A DNA stretch of 64,000 nt from assembly GCA_021234155.1 (NCBI GenBank), contig JAJEKV010000032.1, forward strand, positions 2,634,783-2,698,782, given 5' to 3'. Both the position numbers and the translations under genes were made by a program. Source of the stretch: Isoetes taiwanensis. Taxonomy: Eukaryota; Streptophyta; Lycopodiopsida; Isoetales; Isoetaceae. Of this stretch, positions 1 to 10,699 are shown in pieces. The first letter of the stretch is position 1; every line of letters begins with the position of its first letter. Under the pieces are notes generated by a model that worked only from the letters and a program-made list of their open reading frames with translations, was not told the origin of the DNA and searched no databases.

Positions 1-169
1 ACTCTTAATTGCTCCGCCTTGGTTTTCTTGACACACTTGACCTTTGTTTAATATATCTAGCAATATCCTTCTTCATGGAAGGCCAAAAGTAACTAGCGGA
101 TTTTTAAAATAGGTCTTCATAAAACCCATGTCGGCTATAGGGCTGTTGTGCGTGTCATGGAGGATTAAC
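1..169 (-). pseudogene. Integrase N-terminus of element A (partial)
   Basis: The minus strand encodes the end of an HHCC zinc-binding segment, with CQVC and TKAEQLR followed by the start of the core. The same block is present in B near 38150-38210. The catalytic core is outside the window. A frame break separates it from the RNase H end at 170-487. Confidence 0.75.
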
Positions 170-830
170 TTACGCACTCGGAAGTCGAGGAGGTACACAT
201 AACTTATCCTTGTGATACAACAAATTGCCCTCTTTCTTATATGAACGGAAAGCTTCGCGTTCTTTATCAGTGCGTGCCTCCTTACTCAAACTAGCCCAAA
301 TTTCACAAAACTCGGGATCCGTGGCCAAAGTTTGTTCTATCTGTTTTCCAAACTCACTGGTGAGTGTAGAAATTGCGTTACAATGGGTTCGGGTTACCGA
401 GGGGTGGCGTGACAATGCATCCGCAACCACATTGTGCTTTCCAGGCTTATACATGATCTCAAAATCATATTCTTCAAGAAATTCCATCCATCTCCTCGGC
501 GGAGGTTGAGGTTGGTTGGGTGGATAAATAGCGGAGACTTTGGTGATCCGTGTCCAAGCTGGAATCTTCTACCAAGGAGGTAGTGTCTCCATATTAAGTA
601 AAGGCGCGAACAACAGCTAACAACTCTTGATCATGGGTAGGGTATCGCTGTTCCGTGTCGTTCATCTTCTTTGAATCATAAGCAATAACCCTCCCCTCCT
701 GCATTAGAACCCCACCAGTGGCGATTTTACTTGCATCTGTGGCCACTAGTTTATCCCTATCGGGGATCGGGACAGCGTGAAGCGGTCTTTGAGGTTAAGG
801 CATCTTTAAGGCTGGCTGGAAATTTCCACT
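170..830 (-). pseudogene. RNase H region of element A
   Basis: The minus strand carries the end of the RNase H domain and the linker to integrase. The segment at 170-487 contains EEYDFEIMYKPGKHNVVADALSR, a hallmark of Ty3/gypsy RNase H C-termini; the next part includes the TDP(E)F and LLYHKDKLCVP blocks seen just before integrase zinc fingers. Upstream (600-780) pieces such as the ATDASK block (read as GGVLMQEGR and VIAYDSKKMND) match B. The frame is broken several times, so no intact enzyme is expected from this copy. Confidence 0.85.
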
Positions 831-1860
831 GAACCTTAGTCTTCGGTGCTCCATCCAATCCTTCACCTTCTCATGCTTTGTAAGGTTTGTAAGAGGTCTT
901 TGCAATCCTTGCAAAATCCTTTACAAACTTTTCGATAGTATCCCGCTAATCCCAAGAAACTTGGGACCTCGGAGACATTTTTCGGAATAGGCCATTCCCT
1001 TCTGACGGCCTCTATTTTTCTTTGGATCTGTAGCAATTCCCTCTGCTTGAAATGATATGGCCCAAATAGTCAACCTTTGGAGTGGCAAACTTGCACTTAG
1101 AGAACTTGGCAAAAAGCTGATGACGTCTTAACTTTTGTAGGGCCAATTTAAGATGTTCCTCATGCTCTTCTAGAGTCTTCTTGTAGATGAGAATGTCGTC
1201 AAAGAAAATGACAACAAAATCATCCAAGTATTGTCGGAAAACATCGTTCATCAAATGCGCATAAGCGTTGCGGGGGCATTAGTTAATCCGAAAGGCATAA
1301 CGGTAAACTCATAATGCCCATATCTAGTCGAAAAGCAGATTTATGGATGTCCTCCTCTTTAATCCTTATCGATGATATCGGCGAAGGTCAATCTTTGAAA
1401 AATATTTGGCCTTGCAAGCGATCCATTAGATCATCGCTCTTGGCAAAGCATAGCGATTTTTGATGGTATGCTTGTTGAGTTGCCGATAATCAATACACAT
1501 TCTCAAGGAGCCGTCCTTTTTCTTTACAAAAAGAATAGCCAAAAAGGCAAAAAACGCAGCTAGGTCGAATAAAACCTAGGTTTAGTAGCTCTTGAAGTTG
1601 CTTCTTAAGCTCGCCAACTCTGGGGGACTCATACATGTGGGGGGCCTTCTTTGGTAGGCTTAGTGCGGCTCTAAAGCTATCTCACATTCTACCCCTCTAA
1701 AAGGAGGAAGCTTCGGATCTCGTCATGCGGGAAAAGATCGCTAAATTCATGGAGAATCTTGGCAATCCCCGTGGCAAGGTGTTGATTACTTGGTTTTGCT
1801 TAGCATCGACTCAATGGAAGCAAGTCTAATAAAGGCGGAGGAGCTTTTGCTTGCGTATAG
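831..1860 (-). pseudogene. Reverse transcriptase domain of element A
   Basis: The minus-strand segment at 1012-1254 reads through YLDDFVVIFFDDILIY, so the catalytic Asp pair is intact here, followed by the HLKLAL and KCKFATPKVDYLGHIIS blocks of gypsy reverse transcriptases. The thumb and connection block resembling YRKFVKDFA lies near 905-955. Further upstream to about 1860 are degraded palm and fingers blocks. At least three frame changes split the domain. In B the same catalytic pair is destroyed by a one-base loss, so the two copies have different lesions. Confidence 0.88.
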
Positions 1861-1866
1861 CTTTAT

Positions 1867-2235
1867 CTAGCTGTCGAATGGACATAGGCGCATGATAGGG
1901 TTGAATGGTTCACCTTTTATAGTTACCACGGGCTCCATTATCGCGTTGAAGGTAACTTCTCTCTTCTCATGATCTATGTTGGCTTTTGCGGATGCCAAGA
2001 ATTCCATTCCAACAATGAGGTCGTATTTGCCAATATCCATTAATTCGGCACCCCATAGCAACTGGTGCGCTGGCAAGCTGCATCTTAAGGTTGATCGGCG
2101 ACCATGAGTATGTCTAACCTTACCAGCGGCTAAAGTGGCGGGTCACCGATTAAGTGACCTTAGGGTTTCGGTTGGAGGACACGGGCCATTCTAGGAGAAG
2201 CAAAATTATGTGTACTCCCGGTATCCATAAAATTA
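1867..2235 (-). pseudogene. Retroviral-type aspartic protease of element A
   Basis: On the minus strand around 2194-2230 the sequence encodes MDTGSTHNFASPRMA, the active-site DTG motif of retrotransposon aspartic proteases. The C-terminal part at 1867-2076 has LMDIGKYDLIVGMEFLASAKANID, matching the 'DVILGMDWL' type block after the flap. The N- and C-terminal parts are in different frames. It would process the Gag-Pol polyprotein in virus-like particles. Confidence 0.85.
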
Positions 2236-2359
2236 CAAAAGGATTCTTGTCTATTTGGCCTATGGTGGAAATGACCGGTGACTTTCGGCATTACCCGTTT
2301 CTATATAGCTGCAAAGATATGAGGCTTACCGTGAATGTACTTTCGGGGGGCGTCCTCGT

Positions 2360-3481
2360 CGTCGGTAATGTTGACTCAATATCGTCCCAGTCAAAGGTCG
2401 GCCATGGCGGTAGGCGTCTGGGTAACATATGGGCAAGTGCATGAAGTGTCCCGCCTCATACACCTGTAACATGCCTTATCCCTTGTTCTCACGGCCTCTT
2501 TAGGAATGGACTGTAAGAGGTTTGAACTTCCTTACCGCATTGTTACGCTTATCGGCGTGTTAAAGCGACTTTCTTCTCTGGCGGCCAAGTAAGAGTTCTG
2601 GCGAGAGAGGGCCCGGACTTGGAGGCGGGGTTTGTAAGGTGTGGGCGGCCGTGGGCTGCGAGTAAGGGCGGGGGCGCGGATCGCGATTTCTTGGTATGTC
2701 CTCCTCGAGGCTCAATGCTTTAGCCTCGGCTTACGCAAGCGATTTGGTCGATGGCCTTAACCATCCGTTTGATCGATGGTGCCAAACCCTCAATATAGCC
2801 CTCCGCGCCCTTTTCTCATTCATACCGGTACATACGGTCTCGAGGCGCATGAACTCATCCGTGTAGGCCTGTGCGGACATACTCTTCGCTCCAACTTTGT
2901 AGAAAGTGCGGATCTGGCATTTATGTGCACGAGGCACATAATGCGATTTGAAGGCCTTGGCAAACTTTACGAAGTTGCATCTACTCCCTGTCGGATGTTT
3001 GGCTCGGCATAGCCCTTCCACCAAATACGGGCAGCTCCGGTAAGGTTTGTGGTGGCAACCTTTCACGTATCCTTCTCTGTCATGCCATAGGACTGCGAAC
3101 TCCTTCATTTTCGTCCGGCCGGGATTGGCATTCAAGCGCCTCTAGATTTCCCATCAAAGCTGGGCCAATTTCCTATTCTTCCATATACTAGTTATGGTAC
3201 GTATCAAGCTGTCTTGCGGTACTCCTTATCCGGCTTTGCATGGCCCCAGGATGATGTTGATGATCGCGGATGACTTTGAAGTGGCGGACTTTGAAGAGGT
3301 GGTTGCTTGTCTCTAGAGGAGCTCGTCGGCGTTTAGAGTGGGACCTCTTTCGCCGCAGTGAGGGACTAGTTAAGGTGGTGGGGGCGGGCTTTGTGTGTAG
3401 GTGGACTAGGTGGTAGCGGAGGTAACTTCCGGTCGTCTGTTGTACATCTTTGTGGTGGGTTAGCATGCAAGGCGTAGGCAC
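2360..3481 (-). pseudogene. Gag region of element A
   Basis: The segment at 2731-3135 contains the core gag block QAYTDEFMRL followed by GMNEKRA, also present in B. Near 2440-2490 a zinc knuckle begins as CYRC followed by MR, but the His part is scrambled relative to B. The N-terminal portion (3188-3481) corresponds to the proline- and serine-rich start of B's gag (LHANPPQ; KRRR; DKEYRKT), now spread over frames. Gag packages the element RNA. This copy cannot make an intact protein without frame changes. Confidence 0.85.
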
Positions 3482-3489
3482 GTAATTAG

Positions 3490-3844
3490 CCTAACTGTCT
3501 TTTCATCGGCATCAATTCTTGTTGGTGTTAACCGGCCGGCGTTTGAGGGGTATGCGCCGGCGACATTGCGTGCACCGTCTATATTAAACATAACGATGAT
3601 ATAAGAAAAGAATACGATAACATGTAAGTGTTATAACAAAGTCATTACGAGTAGTATCAAGAAACACAAAGTGAAACGAAAAAGGACGGAAGATTCAATT
3701 TTCTGGCGAGATAGCGGTTACATCAAAGAAGTTTATATGGAACACGGTTATAAACTTATAGTTATATAATACACAAAGAGGCTGATACAAGCCATTTCCT
3801 AGCCATGGTGAAACATAGGAACACACAAAACTGGAAATTGTGGC
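3490..3844. other. Spacer between gag and ORFy in element A
   Basis: AT-rich, with stops in all frames and no motif recognised. The equivalent spacer in B is 34321-34615 and is also AT-rich, so it may be an intergenic or intron-like part of the element. Confidence 0.5.
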
Positions 3845-4232
3845 TTAAGGGTTTTGCGTGGGGATACATGGCGGCATAGCGCACACTCTCACATACGGCT
3901 CGGCGAGCTTGTAAGCGTGCCCAAGCCTGGATAATAGCGGGTTGATAATCCCAAGTGGGGCTAATAATCGGGAGGTTGAAGAGCCTTTCGCGGTCGCGTA
4001 GAAGATTTGCGAGAGATGATCATTAGCATCATCAAAAGCTTGATGTGGGGTCATATTCCAATAATCCCAAATGCGGGAAAAGAGTCCATCTCGGATCATC
4101 GTTAGCACGTTCTCGAAGAAGAGTAACTACTTCCATGCCCTTGTCGGGATCATAAGGTTGTTCAGGGACCCTAAGCTCCGCTATGTCATCGTCAACTTCC
4201 GTTCGGGATACTTTCGTTGTACCGTTCCCCAT
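3845..4232 (-). CDS. ORFy of element A, unknown small protein upstream of gag (frameshifted)
   Basis: Two overlapping minus-strand frames (4032-4232 and 3845-4108) together correspond to the single 144-codon ORF at 33886-34320 in element B. Shared blocks are YDPDKG(M/L)E, then L(L/I)R(E/D)RA, then WDYWNM followed by H-AF-DANDHL and FYA. No known domain is recognised; the protein is acidic and rich in aromatic residues. One frame change near 4070 separates the halves. Conservation between two diverged elements at the amino-acid level suggests it is or was a translated product. The role is unknown. Confidence 0.7.
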
Positions 4233-4667
4233 AGTCTGTTCGGGAGGTCCTGTTCATCCATTCTTATCAAATCGGTGATCCGTCACGGTATTCCTCAAGT
4301 GTTTCTTACGCAAGGCGGCGGGAATAATTATATATACATTGAAAACAATTTCCTTCCACTGGAGCTTTAAGGAAAATACTTAATCATTGAAAGGAGAAAA
4401 CAATGAAGTGGTTTTCAGCGATTACAAGAAACATAAGAAGATATCACGAATATATATAAAATTGAAAGCGATTACATAGATTTTGGTGTTGGCCCACTAG
4501 AGGTAATGCCAATCAAAATTAACAAAATTTCATACGATGAACCAATGAAACCTAAAACTAAGAGGTCGATCCGTCAACATCCTGTGTTTGAGTATCAAAC
4601 TGGGGCTCTGGTCGATGCTGTAGGAGTAACACGCTAGGATTAAGCGATGAGGCAGTGATGAAGCTAT

Positions 4668-5944
4668 TTACGGAGGAACATTTGTAGCCAATGGCGCCGC
4701 AACCAGCAGACTCATGTTCATCCAAGAACCAATCTCATGGTCAAACACTGCAATGGCAAGATCACGGTTCACTAGGATGATCTGCTCAAGGTTAGGAGCT
4801 AATTTCTTGTGGCCCGCTGTGGTGGAAAGTGCCCTCAATGCCCATACAGCCGCCTCTGCTTCAGGGGCAATTGCCTTAGCAAAGAAGAGAACACATGCGC
4901 TTGTGAAAGAAACAGGGGAAGAATCGGAGTAATATGGCATTTCAACCCACGAACCATCGGATGGGTTGAAGAGGCCAACTCGGACTCCAAGTTTCGGGGC
5001 AGCTCCTCCTCCATGGCAAAATCCTTCTCTTCCTGAGCATACTGACTCTCATCACATAAATCCTCCATGGTTGGGTCGTCTTCTAGCTTGACGACGACGT
5101 CGTTGATGTTGGGCACATGTGGCCCCGTAGCCTGGAAAGCCGATTCAGGAACTGAAGATGGGGTACCCTGAATCATTAACTGGCGCAAGGACAAGAGTGT
5201 GCTGATAGGCTCAACATCAAGAGGTTGATAGTTGAGCAGCTGATGTATCTCTGGCGCATAATTGGGGCGAGAGTAATCAATGAAATCATGCTGACCCTGA
5301 CAATATTCGGCCAGCTCATAAAGAAGGTGAGCGGTCCTCTGCTTACCCTTATTTGCGATATGCTGATACGCCCATTGAATGTCGCTCAGCAGCAAGTAAT
5401 CCTGATCCCCAACCTTGATGGTAGCAAGCGAACTCAATCCCACCAGTGCTTGGCCCTTACTACGAGGTAAAGGCCTCTCTTTAGCTAACTCCTTCCATCG
5501 TACGAAATCAGCAAAGTTTATCTGCTCGTCCTCCTCTGAATCTGGAGGAAGTGGGGCCTTAGCTTGCTCTAAAGCGGTGTCAGTACCATCTACATACCTG
5601 TCCATAATAAGAGCAAAGGGCATGGCCGGGCTTCAAAGTATAGCCCATTAGAGCCCCAATCGATAATGGGGCGTGCTTAGCGTCACGATGATGCCCTTGA
5701 GGATGTCATAGCTGTGGCGATCATCTCCCAACATATGCTCCACAATATCTCTGTGAAGATAAGGTTGGGGCGGTTCCCCAAAGAATTCCGCTTCAGGCAA
5801 TATTTCCTCTTCATAGAACTCTACAAAGGTCGCATAGTCAGGGTGGGCGCGCATATTGTCGATGAGGTCGACTGAACTCTGCAACATAGGATCCAAGAGG
5901 GTAAGGAACACAGGGGATCCCATTGCTGCCGCCCCATGTACCAT
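4668..5944 (-). CDS. ORFx of element A, unknown protein upstream of gag (two frame breaks)
   Basis: The minus strand carries about 425 codons in three pieces: 5944 to 5648, 5623 to 4835 (the longest open piece, 262 codons), and 4940 to 4668. The start ATG at 5944 is chosen because it lines up with the ATG at 32287 in element B. Shared blocks in order are HPDYA-F--FY-EE-LP, G(D)-H-YD-LKG, MD-YV, DF-RWK-L, YLLL-DI-WAY, GPH-PNIN, WALRALST and a C-terminal MS-L--AAPLA. The middle is rich in acidic residues. I recognise no enzyme motif, zinc finger or transmembrane segment. It sits between leader and gag, the place where Ogre elements carry their ORF1, but I see no evidence of homology to it. Confidence 0.75.
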
Positions 5945-6064
5945 GCTAGTCGGCCGGCGTAGTCCATCCTTGCTTGGGTGGAAGATGGGAGGAAGAAGGA
6001 AAGCGAGGGGTAAGAAATGATGAAACCCTAAAAATGAATCTGAGTATTTAACTGCTTTGGGCAC

Positions 6065-7735
6065 GGCGTTGGGCCCCGACTCATCATTTTTTTTTTTTCA
6101 GTTATTATTATTTTTTATTTTTTTTTTTTTTTTTTTAATTGTAGGAAAATTCACAATTCACAATAAGAAGTCAAAGCAGTTTTATATTAATATATATACC
6201 GATTTACATAGATACAAAATTGTGATGTACATAATTATGACCGTTCCCCACCGGATCCGTGTGCTAGCTTTGTAGGTCTTTTGTCATGATGGTTACTCGC
6301 TTGGCATGGATGGCACATAGGTTTGCATCGCCAAAGAGGGCCACCAAGTAAGCCTCGACGCCTCACGAAGTGCTAGGATGGCATGAGTTTGAAAGCGAAG
6401 GTCCGTCTTAAATTCTTGGGCAATTTCTCGGACCAAGCTTTATTTGGAAAGGAAGTTTTTAAAGTAGAAACTTCGGTGGATTTTACGGTACTTCCTTATC
6501 TCTCAGTGCCACGGTACCGGGCTTGTAACGATGCCTCCTCCTAGGTTGGGGTGCAGCTCGGGTAGAGTTTTCCTATTTGTTCGGGATGCGGGCTTTACGG
6601 ATGATATTATCGCGGTTATCCCTGCGACCTTGGCGATTCCTCCCAGAGCTCTAAAAGCTGGTCCTTATCTTGAGCACCGGATCTTTGGGGTGTTTTTTTT
6701 TTGTCTTCGGCGAGGAAACGGGCTTACTGCGGTGGTTGCTCTTGCCGATGCCTTTCTTCCTCTTCCTTCCTCGGTCGCTCCATCCGGCCGGTTTGCCTCT
6801 CTTGCTCTCTGCTGCTTCTCACGCATTCTTTTCAGATTTTGCTCTTGTTCTACTGCTGCTGATGGATAGTATCCTCCACGAAGCTTGGCGACCTCCTCCG
6901 ATCAACGTGTTGCCTTACATTGCTTGCGCCGGTGTGGCTTGCTCCTCGCTTGCTTCTCTTTGGCTATTCGATCTCCGTTCTTCTTGTAAGCTCTATGAAG
7001 TAGCGTGGGGGATTAGCTTGCATGTCTCGTTCAACGGCCCATTTGGAAGTGATCACGTGAAATCACGAGGGTGATCACGCTTCCCAAAGGATACGATTGG
7101 TCTCCTCTTCATATGAGAGCGATGGAAGAGTATAGGCTCCCCATCAAAGAGGCACATGCCGTTTCCTAGGTAGCGGTATCACGAAGCCGGATCATCCAAT
7201 GCCAACCACCGCAGATCCGCCTCTTGGGCCATTTTGCAAAGCTGATGCGGGCTGCGTTTGTAAGGCCTCCTCCTGCGCTTGGTCATCCCTGGCGGCGGGA
7301 AGACCGGGCATACTTACGGGCGCCATCTTCTGTTCCACAATCATGCGAGGTCTCGAATAGCGTTGAGCTTGAACACAAAGCGCTCATTATAGCAAAAGAA
7401 GCGGGTATGGGATTACGACCCCTTCATTAGAAGCGCTTTCGCGAAATACTCGGTATTTCTTGGTCTTAACCTGCGTCTGGTATTTGGGGTCTCGTTGTGG
7501 CAGCAATTCAGCCATTATAAGCTCTATAGGGGTTTTAGAATAGCGAGGCTTACTGGCGTATAAACTTGCTTGGGTGTCTCCATCCTTATAGAGTAGGCGC
7601 TAGGTGGGGCGGGCAAGGCGCAGGGTAGAAAGGTAAGGGCCGAGGTTTGGATATGGCAGAGGAAGCTTCTAGCTCCGTGACTATGGCTGACGGCGAGCTC
7701 AAAAGGGCGCTAGGTGTTTAAGAAAAGTGAAAGAA
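6065..7735 (-). other. Leader of element A with poly-T tract and possible ORF0 remnant
   Basis: The leader lies between the LTR side and ORFx. It contains T-rich runs at 6088-6100 and 6118-6137. On the minus strand between about 7440 and 6950, short stretches such as IVEQ-M and AVVG resemble B's 30972-31310 frame, so a third upstream ORF may have existed here. The frame is now broken. The plus strand shows open stretches (for example 6531-6869) but these have no recognisable content. Confidence 0.4.
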
Positions 7736-7800
7736 AAAGTCACTTTTAAAATTTTAACCCTAAAAAAACTTTTTATGAAAAAAAAATGGCGGCGCTTTGA

Positions 7801-7976
7801 GGTGGCGGGCACCCCTACCTCGGCAAGCATTCTTGGGCGCCGGTGGCGTCCGGGGTACCCGCCCGCCACTTAGGGTTAGGGTTTTTTTTTCACGAGGTGG
7901 CGGGCACCCCTACCCCGAGGTTTCTCTGGCGCCAAAGAAACCCGGGTACCCCGCCCGCCACTTAGGGTTAGGGTTG
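7801..7976. repeat. Duplicated GC-rich foldback unit with TTAGGG-like tails in the element A leader
   Basis: Two tandem units of about 80 bases (7801-7882 and 7896-7976) each start with GGTGGCGGGCACCCCTACC and end with the near-inverse CCCGCCCGCCACTTAGGGTT, so each can fold into a hairpin. Both end in TTAGGGTTAGGGTT. The pair lies between the primer site and the upstream ORFs. Confidence 0.8.
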
Positions 7977-8148
7977 GTACAGGGTACACCCCTCTCAATT
8001 ACAATTTGACCACACTAAAGCAAGCATGGCGGCATCCATTACACCACCCAAAAAAAAACTTCGTACTACTCCAAAATCCTCGCTCTCTAGCTAACGATCT
8101 ATCGAGTTAGTATGTGCCCGGTGCAATAGTTTGGCTTCCCGGAACCAT

Positions 8149-8158
8149 GCTCGATACC
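8149..8158 (-). other. Degenerate primer-binding site of element A
   Basis: Reading gctcgatacc, this is one base short of the complement of the iMet primer site seen intact in B (TGGTATCAGAGC). It lies directly inside the LTR end, as expected for the start of minus-strand cDNA synthesis. Confidence 0.6.
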
Positions 8159-8161
8159 CTT

Positions 8162-9789
8162 TGTGGCGGCGCCCCACGAACATATCGACCCTCGGACGCG
8201 ATACATCACGGGGACTTTCCCCTCCCATGGCGACCAACTTCGCCATGGCGGAACCCTCCGTCTATTTCGGGCCATCTATAATACGATGCGGGAAGAAGGA
8301 CCACGAAGGGTCATTCGCCCACGCCTTCAATGGGGCTCCTACGTCGGCGGAAGCGTGAATACAAGGGTTAGCACCGCGGCATAAATCACATATAAATAAC
8401 CACCACGAAGGGTGGCATATCCATCAAATACCAGCGGCAAAGAATATGCATCTAAACCTAAGAAAACACCCCAAACCCATGGTTCTACCCGGTTCGGACT
8501 CGGTGAGGATCGTGGCGGCTAGGCCTCAAGAGATCAGCAGACGGAATCTTGACATGGCGTTGGCTGGCATAGAACATTGGCTAGGGTTGTCCACTCCATC
8601 CGCCCCACAGTATTGCACACTTTGCGGATGGGTCAATTCACGCTATGGCGTCGCTATAGCCAGGGAGACGGGCTCGAGGCATCCTGTTGAGCCTACTCCG
8701 GGGGTTCATGAAGCCCGGTCCCGATGAGGCAGGCGGGGGAGGCGTCCCCTTCCCGGAATCCGCGGTGGCTCCATGGGCGAAGCTAGAGAATACGTGTGCC
8801 GCATCGGCGACCCGCATCCGTACCGGAGCTTACTGCGCCCTAAATCTACTCAAAGTGCAAGGTGCCCCATACGGGTCACACCTTCCCACCAGGGAGTGTC
8901 GGACCCATACCCGGCCCTCGTGACCGGCTATCAGGTCTAGCTTCGCTATAGGAGTCCGGGAGCCTTTTATGTTCGTGCAAGACCCCACCTCCACTTCACC
9001 ACTTTGTGTTCCTTATGCGGTGCTAAGCCCGATTACCATAGCATCTATGACCGGTGGGTTCTTGTGCCTGAGGCGCAATATTGGGATAATACGGGGCTTT
9101 ATCTAGGAGCATACTACAATATATGGGCTCGGGAGGTCTCTACCCTCCGTAATCCCCATCTCGGGAGTGCTAACTAAGCAAAGAACTATCAATTCATCCT
9201 TTGAGAGCAAAACCGAATCAAAATATAAAGAGAACTTACCTTTTCAACCAAGGGTTAGTTCCTACGAATAAAAGCACGAGAGAAACATACAAGACAACAC
9301 ACAAGTGCCCAAAAGGGGCGCTACCCTAGAATATCGACCTATACTAGCCACCCACCGTATTCTGCTTTCGACCCGTTATCGTTTGGTGCCTCCATCCTTA
9401 CGAAACTTCGATGCTTTCGGCTCGATCACCACGGTGCAAGTACTTGGGCAAGGTGGCTCGGCTCAATCCCAAGGTAGGCTCATTTCAGGTCGATTATGGT
9501 GGATACGGGGGTGGTGATCCACCTTATGGGTCCAAAATAGCATTCGCCATGCTGGCCAACCAGGTTTGGCCAGGTGGCGCGTTTCCAAAGGATAATTAGT
9601 TTAATTATCCTTTATAAATAATGATCCCTTAAATGTAGGTTATTATCTTTAACAATTAAATTAGCATAGCTAGTTTAATCCTTTTTAAGTCAACCCCCTA
9701 GGTTACCATGCCCCATGGTAGCGTATCTATACCTGGGTGACGTGTCAACATATTTATACGTATACCGTATAAATACTTGGAACGTCACA
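8162..9789 (-). repeat. 5' LTR of element A
   Basis: About 1.63 kb. On the minus strand it begins TGTGACGTTCC at 9789 and ends near 8162 with a decayed CGCCACA, matching the TGTGACG...CGTCACA ends of B's LTRs. It shares the CACGTATTTATACGG-like start, the block around GCTATGCTAATTTAA, and a TATA-like stretch at 8389-8398 with the hairpin CCACCACGAAGGGTGG beside it. The 5' LTR supplies promoter and primer-side ends. It is clearly diverged from B's LTRs, so A and B are separate family members rather than a recent duplicate pair. Confidence 0.88.
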
Positions 9790-10024
9790 GCATATGATAA
9801 GGAAAAATACTGCATCAAATTTCAGAATGCCCTGTACATAGTTCCTGCTTTTGTTAGACTTACAAGTGTTCCTCAACCAAATCTCATTAACTAAAAAGGA
9901 CCAGATCTCATAGAGCGCCACGCTATTGGAGAGGTGGCTCTTCTATTTTCAGTTCTGTTTTTTTTTTAATGTTGAATGGATGATATCACAGACTTGGCGG
10001 ATTGTCCACGCTTTATCTGTTGGC
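9790..10024. other. Flank of element A, no gene seen
   Basis: Low-complexity AT-rich DNA with a short T-run at 9959-9968. No coding signal is recognised. Confidence 0.5.
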
Positions 10025-10354
10025 TTAACCAATGCCACGGGCAAGGGTTAAAATTCCTTTAGTTTCGCCTCCCTCTCCATGCTCTTCCTCATCTCCTTCT
10101 CTTTTTGCATATATTTCTTCTCTTCTCTCTCTTCCTTCAATTTTTCTCGCTCTTCCTTCCTCTCTCTCTCTCTCTGTTTTTTTTTCTCTCTCTGCCTGTT
10201 TCAATTTCTTCTTCTCATCCCTTTCAAACTGCCTCTTCTTCTTTTGCTCATCCCTTTCATCTTGCTCTCGAATTACAACCCAACTATCCTTTCTTGGCCT
10301 GCCCCTCTTCCTCGTTGGCCTACAGGCATTGCAAGCATCAGCAAGAACATTCAA
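10025..10354 (-). CDS. Possible AT-hook, Lys/Glu/Arg-rich coiled-coil ORF fragment
   Basis: A 109-codon minus-strand ORF starts MNVLADACNACRP, then TRKRGRPRKD, which has the GRP core of an AT-hook flanked by basic residues (about residues 15-24), then WVVIREQDERDEQ and a long K/E/R-rich tail. AT-hooks bind the minor groove of AT-rich DNA. The tail is encoded by a purine-rich simple sequence (plus strand CT-rich, about 10077-10280), so much of it could be translated low-complexity DNA. The next frame upstream (10356-10616) is open but unrecognised and might be an adjoining exon. It may be a gene or transposon fragment. Confidence 0.35.
   Translation of the reverse strand: MNVLADACNACRPTRKRGRPRKDSWVVIREQDERDEQKKKRQFERDEKKKLKQAEREKKTEREREEGRARKIEGRERREEIYAKREGDEEEHGEGGETKGILTLARGIG
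10077..10280. repeat. Polypyrimidine (CT-rich) tract
   Basis: A long CT-rich run with (CT)n blocks, for example around 10160-10195, on the plus strand. Confidence 0.8.
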
Positions 10355-10699
10355 ATTATATACTCAATTCTCTTTGATGAGAGATGCAGCTCCTCAAAGG
10401 CACTTCCACATAATTATTGCGATGGAATATATGATGGGAGTCAAGGGAAAGGTGGTTACTACCAGACAAGGAACTCATGGCTGCAGCAAAAGGCAAGCAA
10501 TTCGTCCTCTCTCTAGAAGCTACAGCACTGCTGCTCTCAGGAGGCCTTCGCTCCTCATCCATACAATTAGGTATACTCTGCCCGGACCTAACAGTTTTAG
10601 CAGCTCTCTTCAGCATGGAAAAAACGTATCTGTATTGGCTTTCACAGACCCTTGGCTACTCGGCATGATGCTCCATAACAAGAACAAACAAACACAATA

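Larger units (their letters stand above)
1..9789 (-). mobile_element. Ty3/gypsy (chromovirus-like) LTR retrotransposon A, truncated by the window edge
   Basis: Read on the minus strand, the order is 5' LTR (9789-8162), degenerate primer site, long leader with foldback repeats, upstream frames ORFx and ORFy, gag, protease, reverse transcriptase, RNase H, and the zinc-binding start of integrase at the left edge. The order and every domain match element B at 28421-41652, which lies in the opposite orientation. The copy is decayed: gag and pol are split over several frames. The rest of integrase, any chromodomain and the 3' LTR would lie to the left of the window. Family membership is seen directly; calling it a chromovirus relies on the chromodomain found in B. 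Confidence 0.92.

Noticed and set aside
7860-7976. Interstitial telomere repeat
   Set aside because: Only two TTAGGG-like units per copy, embedded in a foldback repeat in a retroelement leader; too short for telomeric DNA.
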